Below, piece by piece: positions 36,155-45,564 of a stretch of DNA of 64,000 bases; within the stretch, counting starts at the first letter, position 1, and each line of letters starts with the position of its first letter. The DNA is taken from NCBI RefSeq assembly GCF_022568795.1, contig NZ_JAKZHU010000001.1:2542001-2606000 (forward strand). Direction: 5' to 3'. A model generated the notes under the pieces. That model was given only the letters and a program-made list of their open reading frames with translations. It was not told where the DNA came from and made no database searches. Both the position numbers and the translations under genes were made by a program. This DNA is from Arsenicicoccus dermatophilus. GTDB lineage: Bacteria > Actinomycetota > Actinomycetes > Actinomycetales > Dermatophilaceae.

Positions 36155-37240
36155 TCATACGTTGAAGCGGAACTCGACCACGTCGCCGTCGTTCATCACG
36201 TAGTCCTTGCCCTCGATGCGGACTTTGCCCGCCTCCTTGGCCTTCTGCATGGACCCGGCGGCCACGAGGTCGTCATACGACACGACCTCGGCCTTGATGA
36301 AGCCGCGCTCGAAGTCGGTGTGGATCACGCCCGCCGCCTGCGGGGCCGTCCACCCGGTGCGGATGGTCCAGGCGCGCGACTCCTTGGGCCCGGCGGTGAG
36401 GTAGGTCTGCAGCCCGAGGGTGTGGAAGCCGGTGTGCGCCAGCTTGTCCAGGCCGGGCTCGGTGACGCCGACGGACTCGAGCAGCTCGGCGGCCTCGGCC
36501 TCGTCGAGCTCGGCGAGGTCCATCTCCAGCTTGGCGTTGAGGAAGACGCAGTCGGCGGGGGCGACGAGCTCGCGCAGCTCGGCCTGCAGCGCCTCGTCGG
36601 TGAGCTGGTCCTCGTCCACGTTGAAGACGTAGATGAAGGGCTTGGTGGTCAGGAGGAAGAGCTCCTTGATCGCGGCCGTCTCGACGCCGGCCGCGGCACC
36701 CTTGGCGAAGAGCGTGTCGCCGGCCTCCAGGACCTTCTGCGCGGCGAGGGCGTTGTCGAGGACGGCCTTGTCGGTCTTCTTGCCCTTGACCTCCTTCTCC
36801 AGCCGCGGGATGGCCTTCTCGAGGGTCTGCAGGTCGGCGAGGATCAGCTCGGTGTTGATGGTCTCGATGTCGTCCTTGGGCGAGACCTTGCCGTCGACGT
36901 GCACCACGTCGTCGTCCGCGAACGCGCGGATGACCTGACAGATCGCGTCGGACTCACGGATGTTGGCGAGGAACTTGTTGCCCAGCCCCTCGCCCTCGGA
37001 GGCGCCGCGCACGATGCCGGCGATGTCGACGAAGGACACGGTTGCCGGCAGGATCCGCTCGCTGCCGAAGATCCCGGCGAGCACCTTCAGCCGCGGGTCG
37101 GGCAGCGGGACGACGCCCACGTTGGGCTCGATGGTCGCGAAGGGGTAGTTCGCGGCGAGCACGTTGTTCTTGGTCAGGGCGTTGAACATGGTCGACTTGC
37201 CCACGTTGGGCAGTCCCACGATCCCGATAGTCAGAGCCAC
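36155..37240 (-). CDS. ychF: Redox-regulated ATPase YchF
   Basis: A 361-residue Obg-related P-loop NTPase that prefers ATP and associates with ribosomes. G1 is [18 protein letters not shown] (about residues 6-23), G3 is [19 protein letters not shown], and the altered G4 is [12 protein letters not shown], the NVxE-type change that underlies ATP preference. The C-terminal TGS-like domain includes [20 protein letters not shown]. The GTG start at 37240 is preceded 8 bases upstream by TAGACT. Full length and highly conserved. Confidence 0.96.
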   Translation of the reverse strand: MALTIGIVGLPNVGKSTMFNALTKNNVLAANYPFATIEPNVGVVPLPDPRLKVLAGIFGSERILPATVSFVDIAGIVRGASEGEGLGNKFLANIRESDAICQVIRAFADDDVVHVDGKVSPKDDIETINTELILADLQTLEKAIPRLEKEVKGKKTDKAVLDNALAAQKVLEAGDTLFAKGAAAGVETAAIKELFLLTTKPFIYVFNVDEDQLTDEALQAELRELVAPADCVFLNAKLEMDLAELDEAEAAELLESVGVTEPGLDKLAHTGFHTLGLQTYLTAGPKESRAWTIRTGWTAPQAAGVIHTDFERGFIKAEVVSYDDLVAAGSMQKAKEAGKVRIEGKDYVMNDGDVVEFRFNV

Positions 37241-37248
37241 GAGGAGCG

Positions 37249-37254
37249 AGTCTA
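37249..37254 (-). promoter_or_regulatory. Leaderless -10 element of ychF
   Basis: Minus-strand TAGACT, 8 bases before GTG 37240. Confidence 0.5.
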
Positions 37255-37283
37255 TCGGCTGCGGGGGCTCACCCGGCCGGGAG

Positions 37284-37343
37284 CACGAGAGCAGGGCGTA
37301 TGCCGGTCCCCGGCGGGGCTCCTCGGCATACGCCCTGCTCGTG
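37284..37343. terminator. Hairpin terminator downstream of the metallophosphoesterase gene
   Basis: Near-perfect ~20-bp arms around GCAGGGCGTATGCCG / CGGCATACGCCCTGC, extended by CACGAG / CTCGTG with one bulged A, and an 18-nt loop. It lies between two minus-strand genes. Confidence 0.75.
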
Positions 37344-37349
37344 GCGGGA

Positions 37350-38483
37350 TCAGTCCTTGATCAGGGGGACGGCGACGGTGAACTCGTCCTCGCTCCCGTC
37401 GTAGTGCCGCCCGGCCTTGGTGTCGTAGTCGCGGCTGCGGAAGGAGTCCAGCGACGGCGAGTAGGTGTCGACGGTGAGCTCGCCGCGCTTGACGTCGAGC
37501 TGGAGCATCCGCACGAAGCCCGCGTGCCCGCGCCCGTCCGCGCCCGCGTCGTAGTCCTGGTAGTCGGCCATCAGCTCGACGACCTGGTGACCGGGGGTGC
37601 CCACGTCCTGGCGCACGTTGCGGCCGACGCCGTGCTCGTGGCCGGCGAGGACGAGGAAGACGTTGGGGTTGGCGTCGACGACCGTGCGGACGCGGGCACC
37701 GTCGTCGGACAGCGGGGCGTTCTCGCCGGCGGGGGCGGCACCCGGCTGCAGGTAGGCGTGCGTGGCGACGACGACGTTGGTGCGAGGGCGCTTCTTGATC
37801 TGCTCGTCGGCCCAGGCCAGCGCGGCGTCGGAGGGCTTGTAGCCGAGGTAGACGACCGCGAACCTCGCGCCGCCCGCGGTGAACTCGTCGACGTGGTGGG
37901 AGTTGTCGCCGTCCTTCCAGGGGCCCTGGTAGTACGGCGTCGTGGCGCGGGCGCCGGCGGCCTCGTAGCGCGCGGGGCCGAAGTAGCGGTTGTACAGCGA
38001 CGCGTCGGCGCCGCGGGCGTTGTCGTGGTTGCCGGGCAGGACGCCGTTGGGCATGCCCGCGTCGTCGAGGATCTGCTGCGCCTGCGAGGCGTGCGCGAAC
38101 TCGCCCTTGGCCAGGTTGGGGGTCTGGAACCAGTAGGAGTCGACGATGTCGCCGGTGTGGGCGGTGTAGGCGATCTTGCGGGGGGCGGCGTTGTCGACGA
38201 TCCAGCGGCTCATCCCGTCGTAGATCGCCTGGCAGCGGCGTGCCTGGTCGGCCATGATCGAGTTCGCGCAACGGCTGAGGTACTGCGTGTCGGTGATGTG
38301 GGCGATGGCCAGGTCGTAGGTCGCGGGGTCGCGGAAGGCGCCGTCGGGCTCGGTGGGGCCGACGAGCGTGGCGCGGGAGGTGGCGGCGGCAGGCGCGCCG
38401 GCGGTCGCCGCGGTGGCGGCGGGGGTGGCGAGGAGGGTGAGGGAGAGGGTGGCGGCAGCGGCGAGGCGCGGGGTGAGGGCCAT
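37350..38483 (-). CDS. Secreted calcineurin-like metallophosphoesterase
   Basis: A 377-residue exported phosphoesterase. The signal peptide covers about residues 1-26 (AAAATLSLTLLATPAATA). The five metallophosphoesterase motifs are visible in order: ITDTQYLS (D..Q/H region), HTGDIVDSYW, LPGNHDNARG, VVATHAYLQ and LAGHEHGVGRN. The substrate may be a nucleotide, cyclic nucleotide or phospholipid head group and is not determined. TAGCCT lies 7 bases before ATG 38483. The gene has its own strong terminator, so it is probably monocistronic. Confidence 0.88.
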   Translation of the reverse strand: MALTPRLAAAATLSLTLLATPAATAATAGAPAAATSRATLVGPTEPDGAFRDPATYDLAIAHITDTQYLSRCANSIMADQARRCQAIYDGMSRWIVDNAAPRKIAYTAHTGDIVDSYWFQTPNLAKGEFAHASQAQQILDDAGMPNGVLPGNHDNARGADASLYNRYFGPARYEAAGARATTPYYQGPWKDGDNSHHVDEFTAGGARFAVVYLGYKPSDAALAWADEQIKKRPRTNVVVATHAYLQPGAAPAGENAPLSDDGARVRTVVDANPNVFLVLAGHEHGVGRNVRQDVGTPGHQVVELMADYQDYDAGADGRGHAGFVRMLQLDVKRGELTVDTYSPSLDSFRSRDYDTKAGRHYDGSEDEFTVAVPLIKD

Positions 38484-38490
38484 GGCCAGG

Positions 38491-38496
38491 AGGCTA
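38491..38496 (-). promoter_or_regulatory. Leaderless -10 element of the metallophosphoesterase gene
   Basis: Minus-strand TAGCCT, 7 bases before ATG 38483. Confidence 0.6.
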
Positions 38497-38593
38497 GGGA
38501 GACCGGCATACCGGCGCGTGGCCCTGCGCTGTCGAGCACGTGAACTGTGCTGTCCTGCAGGGGTATGTCGGTGCTGGGTGGTTGGCTGACCTC

Positions 38594-39823
38594 ATGGACA
38601 CCACCCTGCTCGTCGGTCTGCTCGTGGGGGCTCTGCTCGGCGCCCTGGTCGCCTGGCTCGCGCTGCGCGGGTCGGGAGCGGCGCGCACCGCGGAGCTCGC
38701 CGGGCTGACGGCCGAGCGGGACCTGTGGCGCGAGCGCTGCGTGGACCTGGAGGCGTCGATGGGCGAGGACTCGCAGACCGCGGCGACGCTCGGGCCGATG
38801 CGCGAGGCCCTGGCCCGGATGGAGCGCACGGTGGGGACGCTGGAGCGGGACCGGCAGCAGCAGTACGGCGCTCTCGGGGCCCGCCTGGAGGAGGTCACGG
38901 CGACCACGACGGCGCTGCGTGACCAGACCGCCTCGCTGGCGGGGTCGCTGCAGTCGAGCAACGTGCGCGGCGCGTGGGGCGAGGCGCGGCTGCGGCGGCT
39001 GCTGGAGCACGCCGGGCTGCTGGCGCGGTGCGACTTCGACGAGCAGGTGGCCGCGGTCACCGAGCACGACGCGGCGGTCCGCCCCGACGCCGTGGTGCGC
39101 CTGCCGGGCGGCAAGGTGCTGGTCATCGATGCCAAGGCGCCGCTCACCAAGTTCCTTGCCGCGCAGGGCGAGTCGCTCGACGAGACGCAGCGGGCCGCCC
39201 ACCTGCGCGGGCACGCGGCGGCGCTGCGCGGGCACGTCGACACCCTCGCGGCCAAGGCCTACTGGACGGCCTTCCCGGTCACCCCGGAGATGGCAGTCTG
39301 CTTCGTGCCGTCCGACGCCGTGCTCGCGGCGGCCCTGGCGCACGACCCGACGCTGTACGACGACGCCCTGTCGCGCCGGGTGGTCCTGACCTCCCCGGCG
39401 ACCCTGCTCGCGCTGCTGCGCACGGTGGCGTTCACCTGGCAGCAGGACGCGCTCGCGACCAACGCCGCGCAGCTGCTCGCCCTGGGCAAGGAGCTCTATG
39501 CCCGCATCGGCACCCTCGCCGGCCACACCACCCGCCTGGGCACCCAGCTCACCCGCTCGATGGAGGCCTACAACGCGATGGTGGGCACGCTGGAGTCCCG
39601 CGTGCTCGTCACGGCCCGCCGCATGCACGAGCTCGATCTGGTGACCACCGCGCCGCCCACCCTCGACGTCGTCGACCAGGCGCCCCGCCCGCTCACCAGC
39701 GCCGAGCTGCTCGACGCCCTGGACGCCGAGGTCGCCCGCCCGGCCGTCGACCCGGAGCTCGCCCGCCCCACGGTCTCCCCCGCCCGCGAGGCCCTGCCGA
39801 CGCGGGACGCCGACTCCGCCTGA
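38594..39823 (+). CDS. rmuC: DNA recombination protein RmuC
   Basis: A 409-residue RmuC. The N-terminus has a membrane helix (TLLVGLLVGALLGALVAWLAL), followed by a coiled coil to about residue 130. The RmuC nuclease-like domain then runs with SSNVRGAWGEARLRRLLEHAG, VVRLPGGKVLVIDAKAPL (restriction-endonuclease-like D..DxK core) and VCFVPSDAVLAAAL. RmuC limits certain DNA inversions and may restrict foreign DNA intermediates. The start at 38594 is chosen because the membrane helix follows at once. An upstream ATG at 38540 would add 18 residues. Confidence 0.9.
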   Translation: MDTTLLVGLLVGALLGALVAWLALRGSGAARTAELAGLTAERDLWRERCVDLEASMGEDSQTAATLGPMREALARMERTVGTLERDRQQQYGALGARLEEVTATTTALRDQTASLAGSLQSSNVRGAWGEARLRRLLEHAGLLARCDFDEQVAAVTEHDAAVRPDAVVRLPGGKVLVIDAKAPLTKFLAAQGESLDETQRAAHLRGHAAALRGHVDTLAAKAYWTAFPVTPEMAVCFVPSDAVLAAALAHDPTLYDDALSRRVVLTSPATLLALLRTVAFTWQQDALATNAAQLLALGKELYARIGTLAGHTTRLGTQLTRSMEAYNAMVGTLESRVLVTARRMHELDLVTTAPPTLDVVDQAPRPLTSAELLDALDAEVARPAVDPELARPTVSPAREALPTRDADSA

Positions 39824-39990
39824 CGACGACGCCCTCCCACCGGCTGCTCCCGCCGACCGCTGCTCCCGCCGAGCGGGCGGCTCTGGCGCCGGTCCTCACG
39901 CTGGTGAGCCTGCCGCCCGCAGACCCGGCGGGGACGTGACGCGTCCCCGCCGGCGAGCGCGGGCGGGGGCGGGGCGGGTGCGGGTGCGGG

Positions 39991-40126
39991 TCAGTCCTCG
40001 CCCAGGATGCAACTCGTTGCCCTCGGGGTCGGCCATGACGACCCACCCGAGGTCCTCGCGCCAGAACTCCGCGACGGTGTGCGGGTCGAGGGCGTCCCAG
40101 GTGGTGTGGGACAGGCGAAGCGACAT
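39991..40126 (-). pseudogene. VOC/glyoxalase-like protein, internally deleted and frameshifted
   Basis: ATG 40126 has a clear AAGGAG ribosome binding site. The frame reads MSLRLSHTTWDALDPHTVAEF, WREDLGWVVMADPEGNEL, then loses frame. Two added bases after GNEL would give CILGED and the TGA at 39991. VOC proteins of this type are about 120 residues and have the SHTTWDALD and WVVMADPEGNEFC motifs at opposite ends, so roughly 70 central residues appear deleted. The 136-bp length is not a multiple of three, matching the 2-base loss. Confidence 0.7.
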
Positions 40127-40412
40127 GAGGTCTCCTTGGGGCGGGGGCAGTGCCCCCCAGTCTCCCCTGCGGGCGGACGCGCCGGGGGATGCGGTGGCCG
40201 GCTGCCACGATCCCCCTGCTACCCGCGAGTAGGTCGACAAGCGGTCACCGACCCACCCCCGAACGGCTCTGTGGCGGACGGGTGAACGCCGAGCCGCGCC
40301 GGACGCCGTACGTCCGAATCATCCCGGCCGAAGTCGACATCGAGGCAGGAAGAGGGCAGCACGATCGGTCAGACCGCCCCTGACCTGTTGTCACTAGTAA
40401 GTCACACGTAGT

Positions 40413-40418
40413 TACAGT
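40413..40418 (+). promoter_or_regulatory. Leaderless -10 element of the LCP-like gene
   Basis: TACAGT, 6 bases before ATG 40425. The surrounding 298-bp gap after the VOC remnant has no other gene. It is notably AT-richer near 40381-40420. Confidence 0.6.
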
Positions 40419-40424
40419 TTTGCC

Positions 40425-41222
40425 ATGTCGACGAACACGCAGCCCCGAAGCCCCCGTCGGTGGGTCCGTCCCGTCGCGTGGCCCGCAGGCCTCCTGGCTG
40501 CTGCGGGCCTCGCCGCCCCTCCGGCCTACGCCTGGCACCTGCACCAGACGGTGTCCCACAACGTCAAGCACGCCTCGCTGATGCCGGCCGCGCACAAGGC
40601 GAAGCTCGCGACCGCCGGGGAGTCGATCAACCTCCTCGTCGTGGCGACCAACGACGCCCACACCGGCGCCGGCAGCTTCAGCATCGCCCACATCTCGGCC
40701 GACCGCCGCCGCGTCGACCTGGTCATCCTGCCGCGCGAGGTGCTGGAGCCGACCTTCGAGAGCAAGGGCAGCTCCGGTGCGGTGGTCAAGGCCGAGGACA
40801 CCCTCGGCATCCGCATCGACGACGTCACCGAGCTGGACCTGTCCGACATCCGTGACCTGGTCGACGGCGTCGGTGGCGTGACCATCGACGGTCGCCAGAT
40901 GGACGGTTCGGCGGCTCTGGCCTATGTCCGCGAGGGCGACCTGGCCAAGGGGCGGCGCGACGAGCAGCGCCACCTGACGTTCATGAAGGCCGTCCTGGGC
41001 AAGGCCCTCGGCAGCAAGAACCCGATCATCATCGACCGTTTCACCAAGCTCGCCTCGCAGAAGGTCACCCTCGACAACGGCACCACCGTCAACGAGGCGG
41101 AGGACCTGATGCAGAGCCTCATGGACGCGCAGATCCACACGACCTACCTCAGCAACCGCGGCCGCTTCCAGGCGCTGCAGCAGCACCTGCAGCACGACTC
41201 CATGGAGTCCTTCACGAAGTGA
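40425..41222 (+). CDS. LytR-CpsA-Psr-like protein (short, divergent)
   Basis: A 265-residue protein with a single N-terminal membrane helix (about 18-37) and an extracytoplasmic domain. The segment INLLVVATNDAHTGAGSFSIAHISADRRRV (split: INLLVVATNDAHTG near 65) resembles the LCP core entry, and later VDGVGGVTIDG, AYVREGDLAKGRRDEQRHL (the LCP R-x-D-x-x-R-x-x-R-Q pattern) match LCP enzymes, which attach glycopolymers to peptidoglycan. The domain is shorter than usual. It is the first gene of the polysaccharide locus and is closed by a strong terminator. Confidence 0.75.
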   Translation: MSTNTQPRSPRRWVRPVAWPAGLLAAAGLAAPPAYAWHLHQTVSHNVKHASLMPAAHKAKLATAGESINLLVVATNDAHTGAGSFSIAHISADRRRVDLVILPREVLEPTFESKGSSGAVVKAEDTLGIRIDDVTELDLSDIRDLVDGVGGVTIDGRQMDGSAALAYVREGDLAKGRRDEQRHLTFMKAVLGKALGSKNPIIIDRFTKLASQKVTLDNGTTVNEAEDLMQSLMDAQIHTTYLSNRGRFQALQQHLQHDSMESFTK

Positions 41223-41232
41223 CGGCGCCGCC

Positions 41233-41277
41233 CGGACGGGCGTGCCCCTCCCCTGCGGAGGGGCACGCCCATGTCCG
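41233..41277 (+). terminator. Terminator of the LCP-like gene
   Basis: Perfect 14-bp stem GGGCGTGCCCCTCC / GGAGGGGCACGCCC with a 5-nt loop, extended by CGGAC/GTCCG arms. Confidence 0.85.
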
Positions 41278-41415
41278 GGGTATCCCGTAGGCCCGGGGCA
41301 GGCCCGGGGCAGGCCGGGGCGGGGCCTGCGGCGGGCATACGCCGAACGGCATACGAAAGTAACTCTGAGCGATATCTTGGTCGGAAACACTCACTGAAAG
41401 CAACAGGGGCGGATC

Positions 41416-42903
41416 GTGGACCTGCAGGACTATCTGCGCGTGCTGCGCAAGCGGTGGCGCATCGTGCTCGGCCTCACCCTCCTGTCGACGCTGGTCGCGG
41501 GGGCGGTCGTCGCGCTGACGCCCAAGAGCTACGAGTCCCGGACCGAGCTCTTCGTGTCGACGGCCAACACCGGCACGAGCGCGGACCTGATGCAGGGCAG
41601 CACCTTCACCCAGCAGCAGATGAAGACCTACGCCGAGGTCATCACCTCCCCGCGGGTGCTCGACCCGGTGCGGCGGACCCTGGGTGTCGATCCCGGGGCC
41701 GACCTGGCCCAGGACGTGCGGGCGACGACTCCCCCGGACACGGTGCTGCTCGACCTGACCGTCACCGACCACGACCGCGCCAAGGCCGCCAGGGTCGCCA
41801 ACGCGATCGCCGAGCAGTTCACCACCACGATCCAGGAGCTGCAGTCGCTCAAGGCCGGTCAGGACAGCCCGGTCAAAGCGTCGATCCTGCAGACCGCGGT
41901 CGAGAGCGACCACCCGGCCGCCCCACGCCCGCTGCGCACCCTGGCCCTCGGGCTGGTCCTCGGCCTGCTCCTCGGCCTGGGCGCGGCGCTGCTGCGCGAC
42001 CGGCTCGACACCTCGATCAAGGGCGAGCGTCAGGTCAAGGAGGTCACCGAGGATCCGGTCATCGGCGGCATCCACTTCGACCCCGACGCCTCCTCGCACC
42101 CGCTCATCGTCCAGAGCGACGCCCACAGCACCCGCGCGGAGGCCTTCCGGACGCTGCGCACCAACCTGCAGTTCGTCGACGCGGCCAACCACCCGCGCGT
42201 GCTGGTGCTGACCTCCTCGCTGCCCGGCGAGGGCAAGTCGACGACGACCGGCAACCTTGCCCTCACCCTCGCGGCGAGCGGTGCCAAGGTCTGCGTCATC
42301 GAGGGCGACCTGCGCCGCCCCCGGCTCCTGCAGTACATGGGTCTGGAGGGCGCGGTCGGCCTGACGTCGGTGCTCATCGGCGAGGCCGACCTGGAGGACG
42401 TGCTGCAGCCCTTCGGCGACAACCTGCACGTGCTCGGCTCCGGCCCGATCCCGCCCAACCCCAGCGAGCTGCTCGGCTCCCCCGCGATGCGCGACCTGCT
42501 GGACCGGCTGCGCCGGGACTTCGAGTATGTCGTGATCGACGCGCCCCCGGTGCTGCCCGTCACCGACGCGGCGGTCCTGTCCACGCTGGCCGACGGCGCG
42601 GTCGTGGTCGTCGGCGCCGGGGTGATCCGCAAGGAGGACCTGGCCCGGGCCCTGGACCAGCTGGGCACCGTGGACGCCCGTGTGCTCGGGCTCGTGGTCA
42701 ACCGGGTGCCCACCAGGGGCAGCGACGGCTACTCGTACTACAGCGAGCGCTATGCCTATGCGCCCGAGGGTGGCTCGCTCTCGGGCCGCCGCCGGTGGGC
42801 CCCGTGGGCGGGGCGCGGGCGACCGCAGCCGCTGACGGCCGGCGCCACGGCCACGACCCGGTCGGCGCACCGTCGGTCGCGTCGGCGGTCCGGCGGCCGC
42901 TGA
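41416..42903 (+). CDS. Polysaccharide co-polymerase/BY-kinase fusion (Wzz-CpsD type)
   Basis: A 495-residue protein. It starts VDLQDYLRVLRKRWRIVLGL with a first membrane helix (about 17-35), a Wzz-like extracytoplasmic region, and a second helix (about 175-193). The cytoplasmic tyrosine kinase has Walker A GEGKSTT (residues 271-277), Walker A' VIEGDLRRPR and Walker B VVIDAPPVLPVTDA. The C-terminus has a tyrosine cluster SDGYSYYSERYAYAPEGG, the usual autophosphorylation site, then a basic tail. Such proteins set chain length through phosphorylation cycles with the phosphatase encoded next. GTG 41416 is the start, preceded by GGGGCGG. Upstream (41340-41415) is an AT-richer promoter region. Confidence 0.92.
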   Translation: MDLQDYLRVLRKRWRIVLGLTLLSTLVAGAVVALTPKSYESRTELFVSTANTGTSADLMQGSTFTQQQMKTYAEVITSPRVLDPVRRTLGVDPGADLAQDVRATTPPDTVLLDLTVTDHDRAKAARVANAIAEQFTTTIQELQSLKAGQDSPVKASILQTAVESDHPAAPRPLRTLALGLVLGLLLGLGAALLRDRLDTSIKGERQVKEVTEDPVIGGIHFDPDASSHPLIVQSDAHSTRAEAFRTLRTNLQFVDAANHPRVLVLTSSLPGEGKSTTTGNLALTLAASGAKVCVIEGDLRRPRLLQYMGLEGAVGLTSVLIGEADLEDVLQPFGDNLHVLGSGPIPPNPSELLGSPAMRDLLDRLRRDFEYVVIDAPPVLPVTDAAVLSTLADGAVVVVGAGVIRKEDLARALDQLGTVDARVLGLVVNRVPTRGSDGYSYYSERYAYAPEGGSLSGRRRWAPWAGRGRPQPLTAGATATTRSAHRRSRRRSGGR

Positions 42904-42963
42904 CCGCGTCGCCCGCCGTCGGCGGCCGCTCGACCCGCCGCCTCCCGGCGAGCCCCGGGGCGG

Positions 42964-43542
42964 TCAGGCGCCGAGGACCCGCAGCACCTGCGGGAGCGCC
43001 CCGGCCACCTGACGGGTCATCCGGTCCAGGACGGCCGTGTCCTGACGGTAGGGGTCGACCAGGTCCGCCTCCTGCGGGGGCAACGGAGGTCGCTGCCCGC
43101 GCCGGGCGGCGAGCAGGGGCACGACCGCGGTGAGCCAGTCCCCCGGCATACCTCTGGCGGGCAGCGCCTCGTCCGGGAGGTCGCGCGCGAGGTCGGCGAG
43201 GTCGAGCAGGGTGAAGGTCCGCGCGAGGGCGCGCGGCGCGAGGCGGACCACCGCCGCCCGGTGATCGCGGGTCGCCGTCAGCACCAGCCGGGCCCGCGCT
43301 GCGAGCTCCACCGTCAGCGCCCGCGCCCGGAAGTCGTCCCCCGAGCCCCCGGCCGCTCGCAGCCGGTCGAGGACTCGTGGGTCCATGGGGTGGCCGTCGA
43401 GGGCGCCGGTGCCGGCGCTGGCCACCTCGACCGCGCCTGGGCCCCAGGCCCGGTCGAGCGCCCCGTGGAGCAGCCGCTCGACGTAGGGCGAGCGGCACAC
43501 GTTGCCGGTGCACACGACGAGGATGCGGGCGGGCTCGCTCAT
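42964..43542 (-). CDS. Low-molecular-weight protein-tyrosine phosphatase
   Basis: A 192-residue phosphatase. The P-loop CxxxxxR is VVCTGNVCRSPYVE (about residues 10-23) and the general-acid Asp-Pro region is in EADLVDPYRQD (about 150-160). It probably dephosphorylates the BY-kinase tyrosine cluster encoded by the convergent gene 60 bp away. ATG 43542 is preferred over GTG 43551, because TAGCGT lies 7 bases before it. It faces the PglF-like gene head to head. Confidence 0.9.
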   Translation of the reverse strand: MSEPARILVVCTGNVCRSPYVERLLHGALDRAWGPGAVEVASAGTGALDGHPMDPRVLDRLRAAGGSGDDFRARALTVELAARARLVLTATRDHRAAVVRLAPRALARTFTLLDLADLARDLPDEALPARGMPGDWLTAVVPLLAARRGQRPPLPPQEADLVDPYRQDTAVLDRMTRQVAGALPQVLRVLGA

Positions 43543-43549
43543 GGGGGTC

Positions 43550-43555
43550 ACGCTA
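43550..43555 (-). promoter_or_regulatory. Leaderless -10 element of the phosphatase gene
   Basis: Minus-strand TAGCGT, 7 bases before ATG 43542. Confidence 0.55.
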
Positions 43556-43696
43556 TGTCACCTTTCGTCGGGCCATGGGCAGTGTCGCCGCAGAATTCCT
43601 CCGGAGATCGGTCGCTCTGGGTGACGAACGGGCCCCCATGGGGACGCCCTTGCCGTTACTTTAGGGGGAAGTCAATTACCAAGCGTAAGGATCGCC

Positions 43697-45564
43697 ATGC
43701 CCTTCGTCGCCCGCCGCGACCGTCTGGTCCGGCTGACCTGGGCCGCCGCCGACACGCTCGCCTGGGTGGCCGCGGTGCTCCTCGCGACGTGGGTGCGCTA
43801 CTCCTTCGCCCTGGCCCCGGTCCTGCTGCCGAGCATCTCCGCGGCGGCGCTGACGAGCGGCGCGGCCTATGCCCTCGTCTCGGTCGCCACCGGCCCCTAT
43901 CGCAAGGGGCACACCCGCGGCTCCTTCGAGGAGGTGCTGGACGTCACCACCACGGCCGTCATCACCGGCGCCGGGCTGCTCGCCTGGACCCTGCTGGTGC
44001 CTCCCCCGTGCTGCCTCGCGCCGTGCCCGTCATCGCCATGCTCCTGGCCGTGCTGCTGATGATGACCGCCCGCTTCGTCGTGCGCGCCGCCCGCCGCCGC
44101 GAGGACGACCGGGCCGAGGGCAAGGAGCGGGTGCTGGTGTATGGCGCCGGCCGCAGCGGCCGCGCGCTGATCCGCGCGCTGCGGGAGGACCCGACCTCGG
44201 CATACCGCCCGGTCGCTCTCCTGGACGACGACCGCACGACGCACCGCACCTCCGTCGAGGGCGTGCGGATCCGCGGGGGCCGCGCTGACCTGGGCCGGGT
44301 CGCGGCCGCCACCCACGCGCAGCGGATGATTATCGCGATCCGCGAGGCCGACGCCGAGACCGTGCGCGAGCTGCACGACCGGGCCCGCGAGGCAGGCCTC
44401 ACGGCGATGGTGCTGCCCACCATGGGCGAGCTGCTCGGGCAGGACCCCACCTCCCGAGACATCCGCGACGTCAACCTCGAGGACCTCCTGGGCCGCCGAC
44501 CGATCACCCTCGACGAGACCGCGATCGCCGGTCAGCTCGCCGGCCGCACCGTGCTCGTCACCGGCGCCGGTGGAAGCATCGGCAGCGAGCTGTGCCGCCA
44601 GATCGCGCGGTTCGAGCCGGCCCGGCTGGTCATGCTCGACCGGGACGAGTCCGCCCTGCAGGGGGTGCAGCTCGACCTGCAGGGAAACGGGCTGCTCGAG
44701 AGCGACACGATCGTACTCGCCGACATCCGGGACCAGGAGGCGATGCAGCGGGTCTTCCGCGAGCACCGGCCCGACGTCGTCTTCCACGCCGCCGCGCTCA
44801 AGCACCTGCCGCTGCTGGAGCGCTACCCCCTGGAGGCGTGGAAGTCCAACGTGCTCGGCACCCTCAACGTGCTGCGCGCCGCCCAGGCGTCGGGGGTGTC
44901 GACCTTCGTCAACATCTCGACCGACAAGGCCGCCGACCCGGTCTGCGTGCTCGGCTACAGCAAGCGCATCGCCGAGCGACTCACCGCCGACATGGCCGCG
45001 CGGGCCGACGGGCGCTACATGAGCGTCCGCTTCGGCAACGTCCTCGGTTCGCGCGGCTCTGTGATCCCGGCCTTCACCCGCCAGATCACCCGCGGGGGCC
45101 CGGTCACCGTGACCCACCCCGAGGTGCAGCGCTACTTCATGCTCATCCCCGAGGCCTGCCAGCTGACCATGCAGGCGGCCGTGATGGGAGCCGGCGGCGA
45201 GGTCATGGTGCTCGACATGGGCCGGCCGGTGCGGATCACCGAGATCGCCGAGACGCTGGTCGCCATGTCGGGCCGCACGGACGTGCGCATCGTCTACACC
45301 GGGCTGCGCCCCGGCGAGAAGATGTCCGAGGACCTCTTCAACGCCGCCGACCGCTCCCGCGGCACCTCCCACCCGCTGGTGAGCAGCGTGGACGTGCCAC
45401 CCCTGGACGGCACGACGGTGGACGGCATGCCGCTGACGCACGAGCGCGCGGCCGGGTGGATGCGCGGGTGCGCCCGCGAGGGCCAGGGCCCCCTTCCCGC
45501 CGACCACCTCGGTCTGGCCGGGGCGCTCCCCACCGAGCAGCCCGCGCGAGAAGACCGCCGATGA
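43697..45564 (+). pseudogene. PglF/CapD-like nucleotide-sugar 4,6-dehydratase with a frameshift
   Basis: ATG 43697 (AAGG ribosome binding site) begins four predicted membrane helices, but the frame stops at 44059. Adding one C to the C-run at 44003-44007 joins it to the main frame (VLPRAVPVIAMLLAVLLMM). That frame carries a CoA-binding-like domain (VLVYGAGRSGRAL), then the Rossmann core VLVTGAGGSIGSELC and STDKAADPVCVLGYSKR, the SDR active site of the PglF/CapD/FlaA1 group. The full protein would make UDP-4-keto-6-deoxy-GlcNAc. The stop overlaps the next start (ATGA). Because the rest of the gene is intact, a sequencing error is as likely as true inactivation. Confidence 0.85.

Noticed and set aside
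39896..40240. 114-codon minus-strand frame starting at 40240
   Set aside because: The real signal inside it starts at ATG 40126 with its own ribosome binding site. The extra N-terminus is non-coding and the C-terminal part is a frameshifted tail, so it is described as a VOC pseudogene instead.
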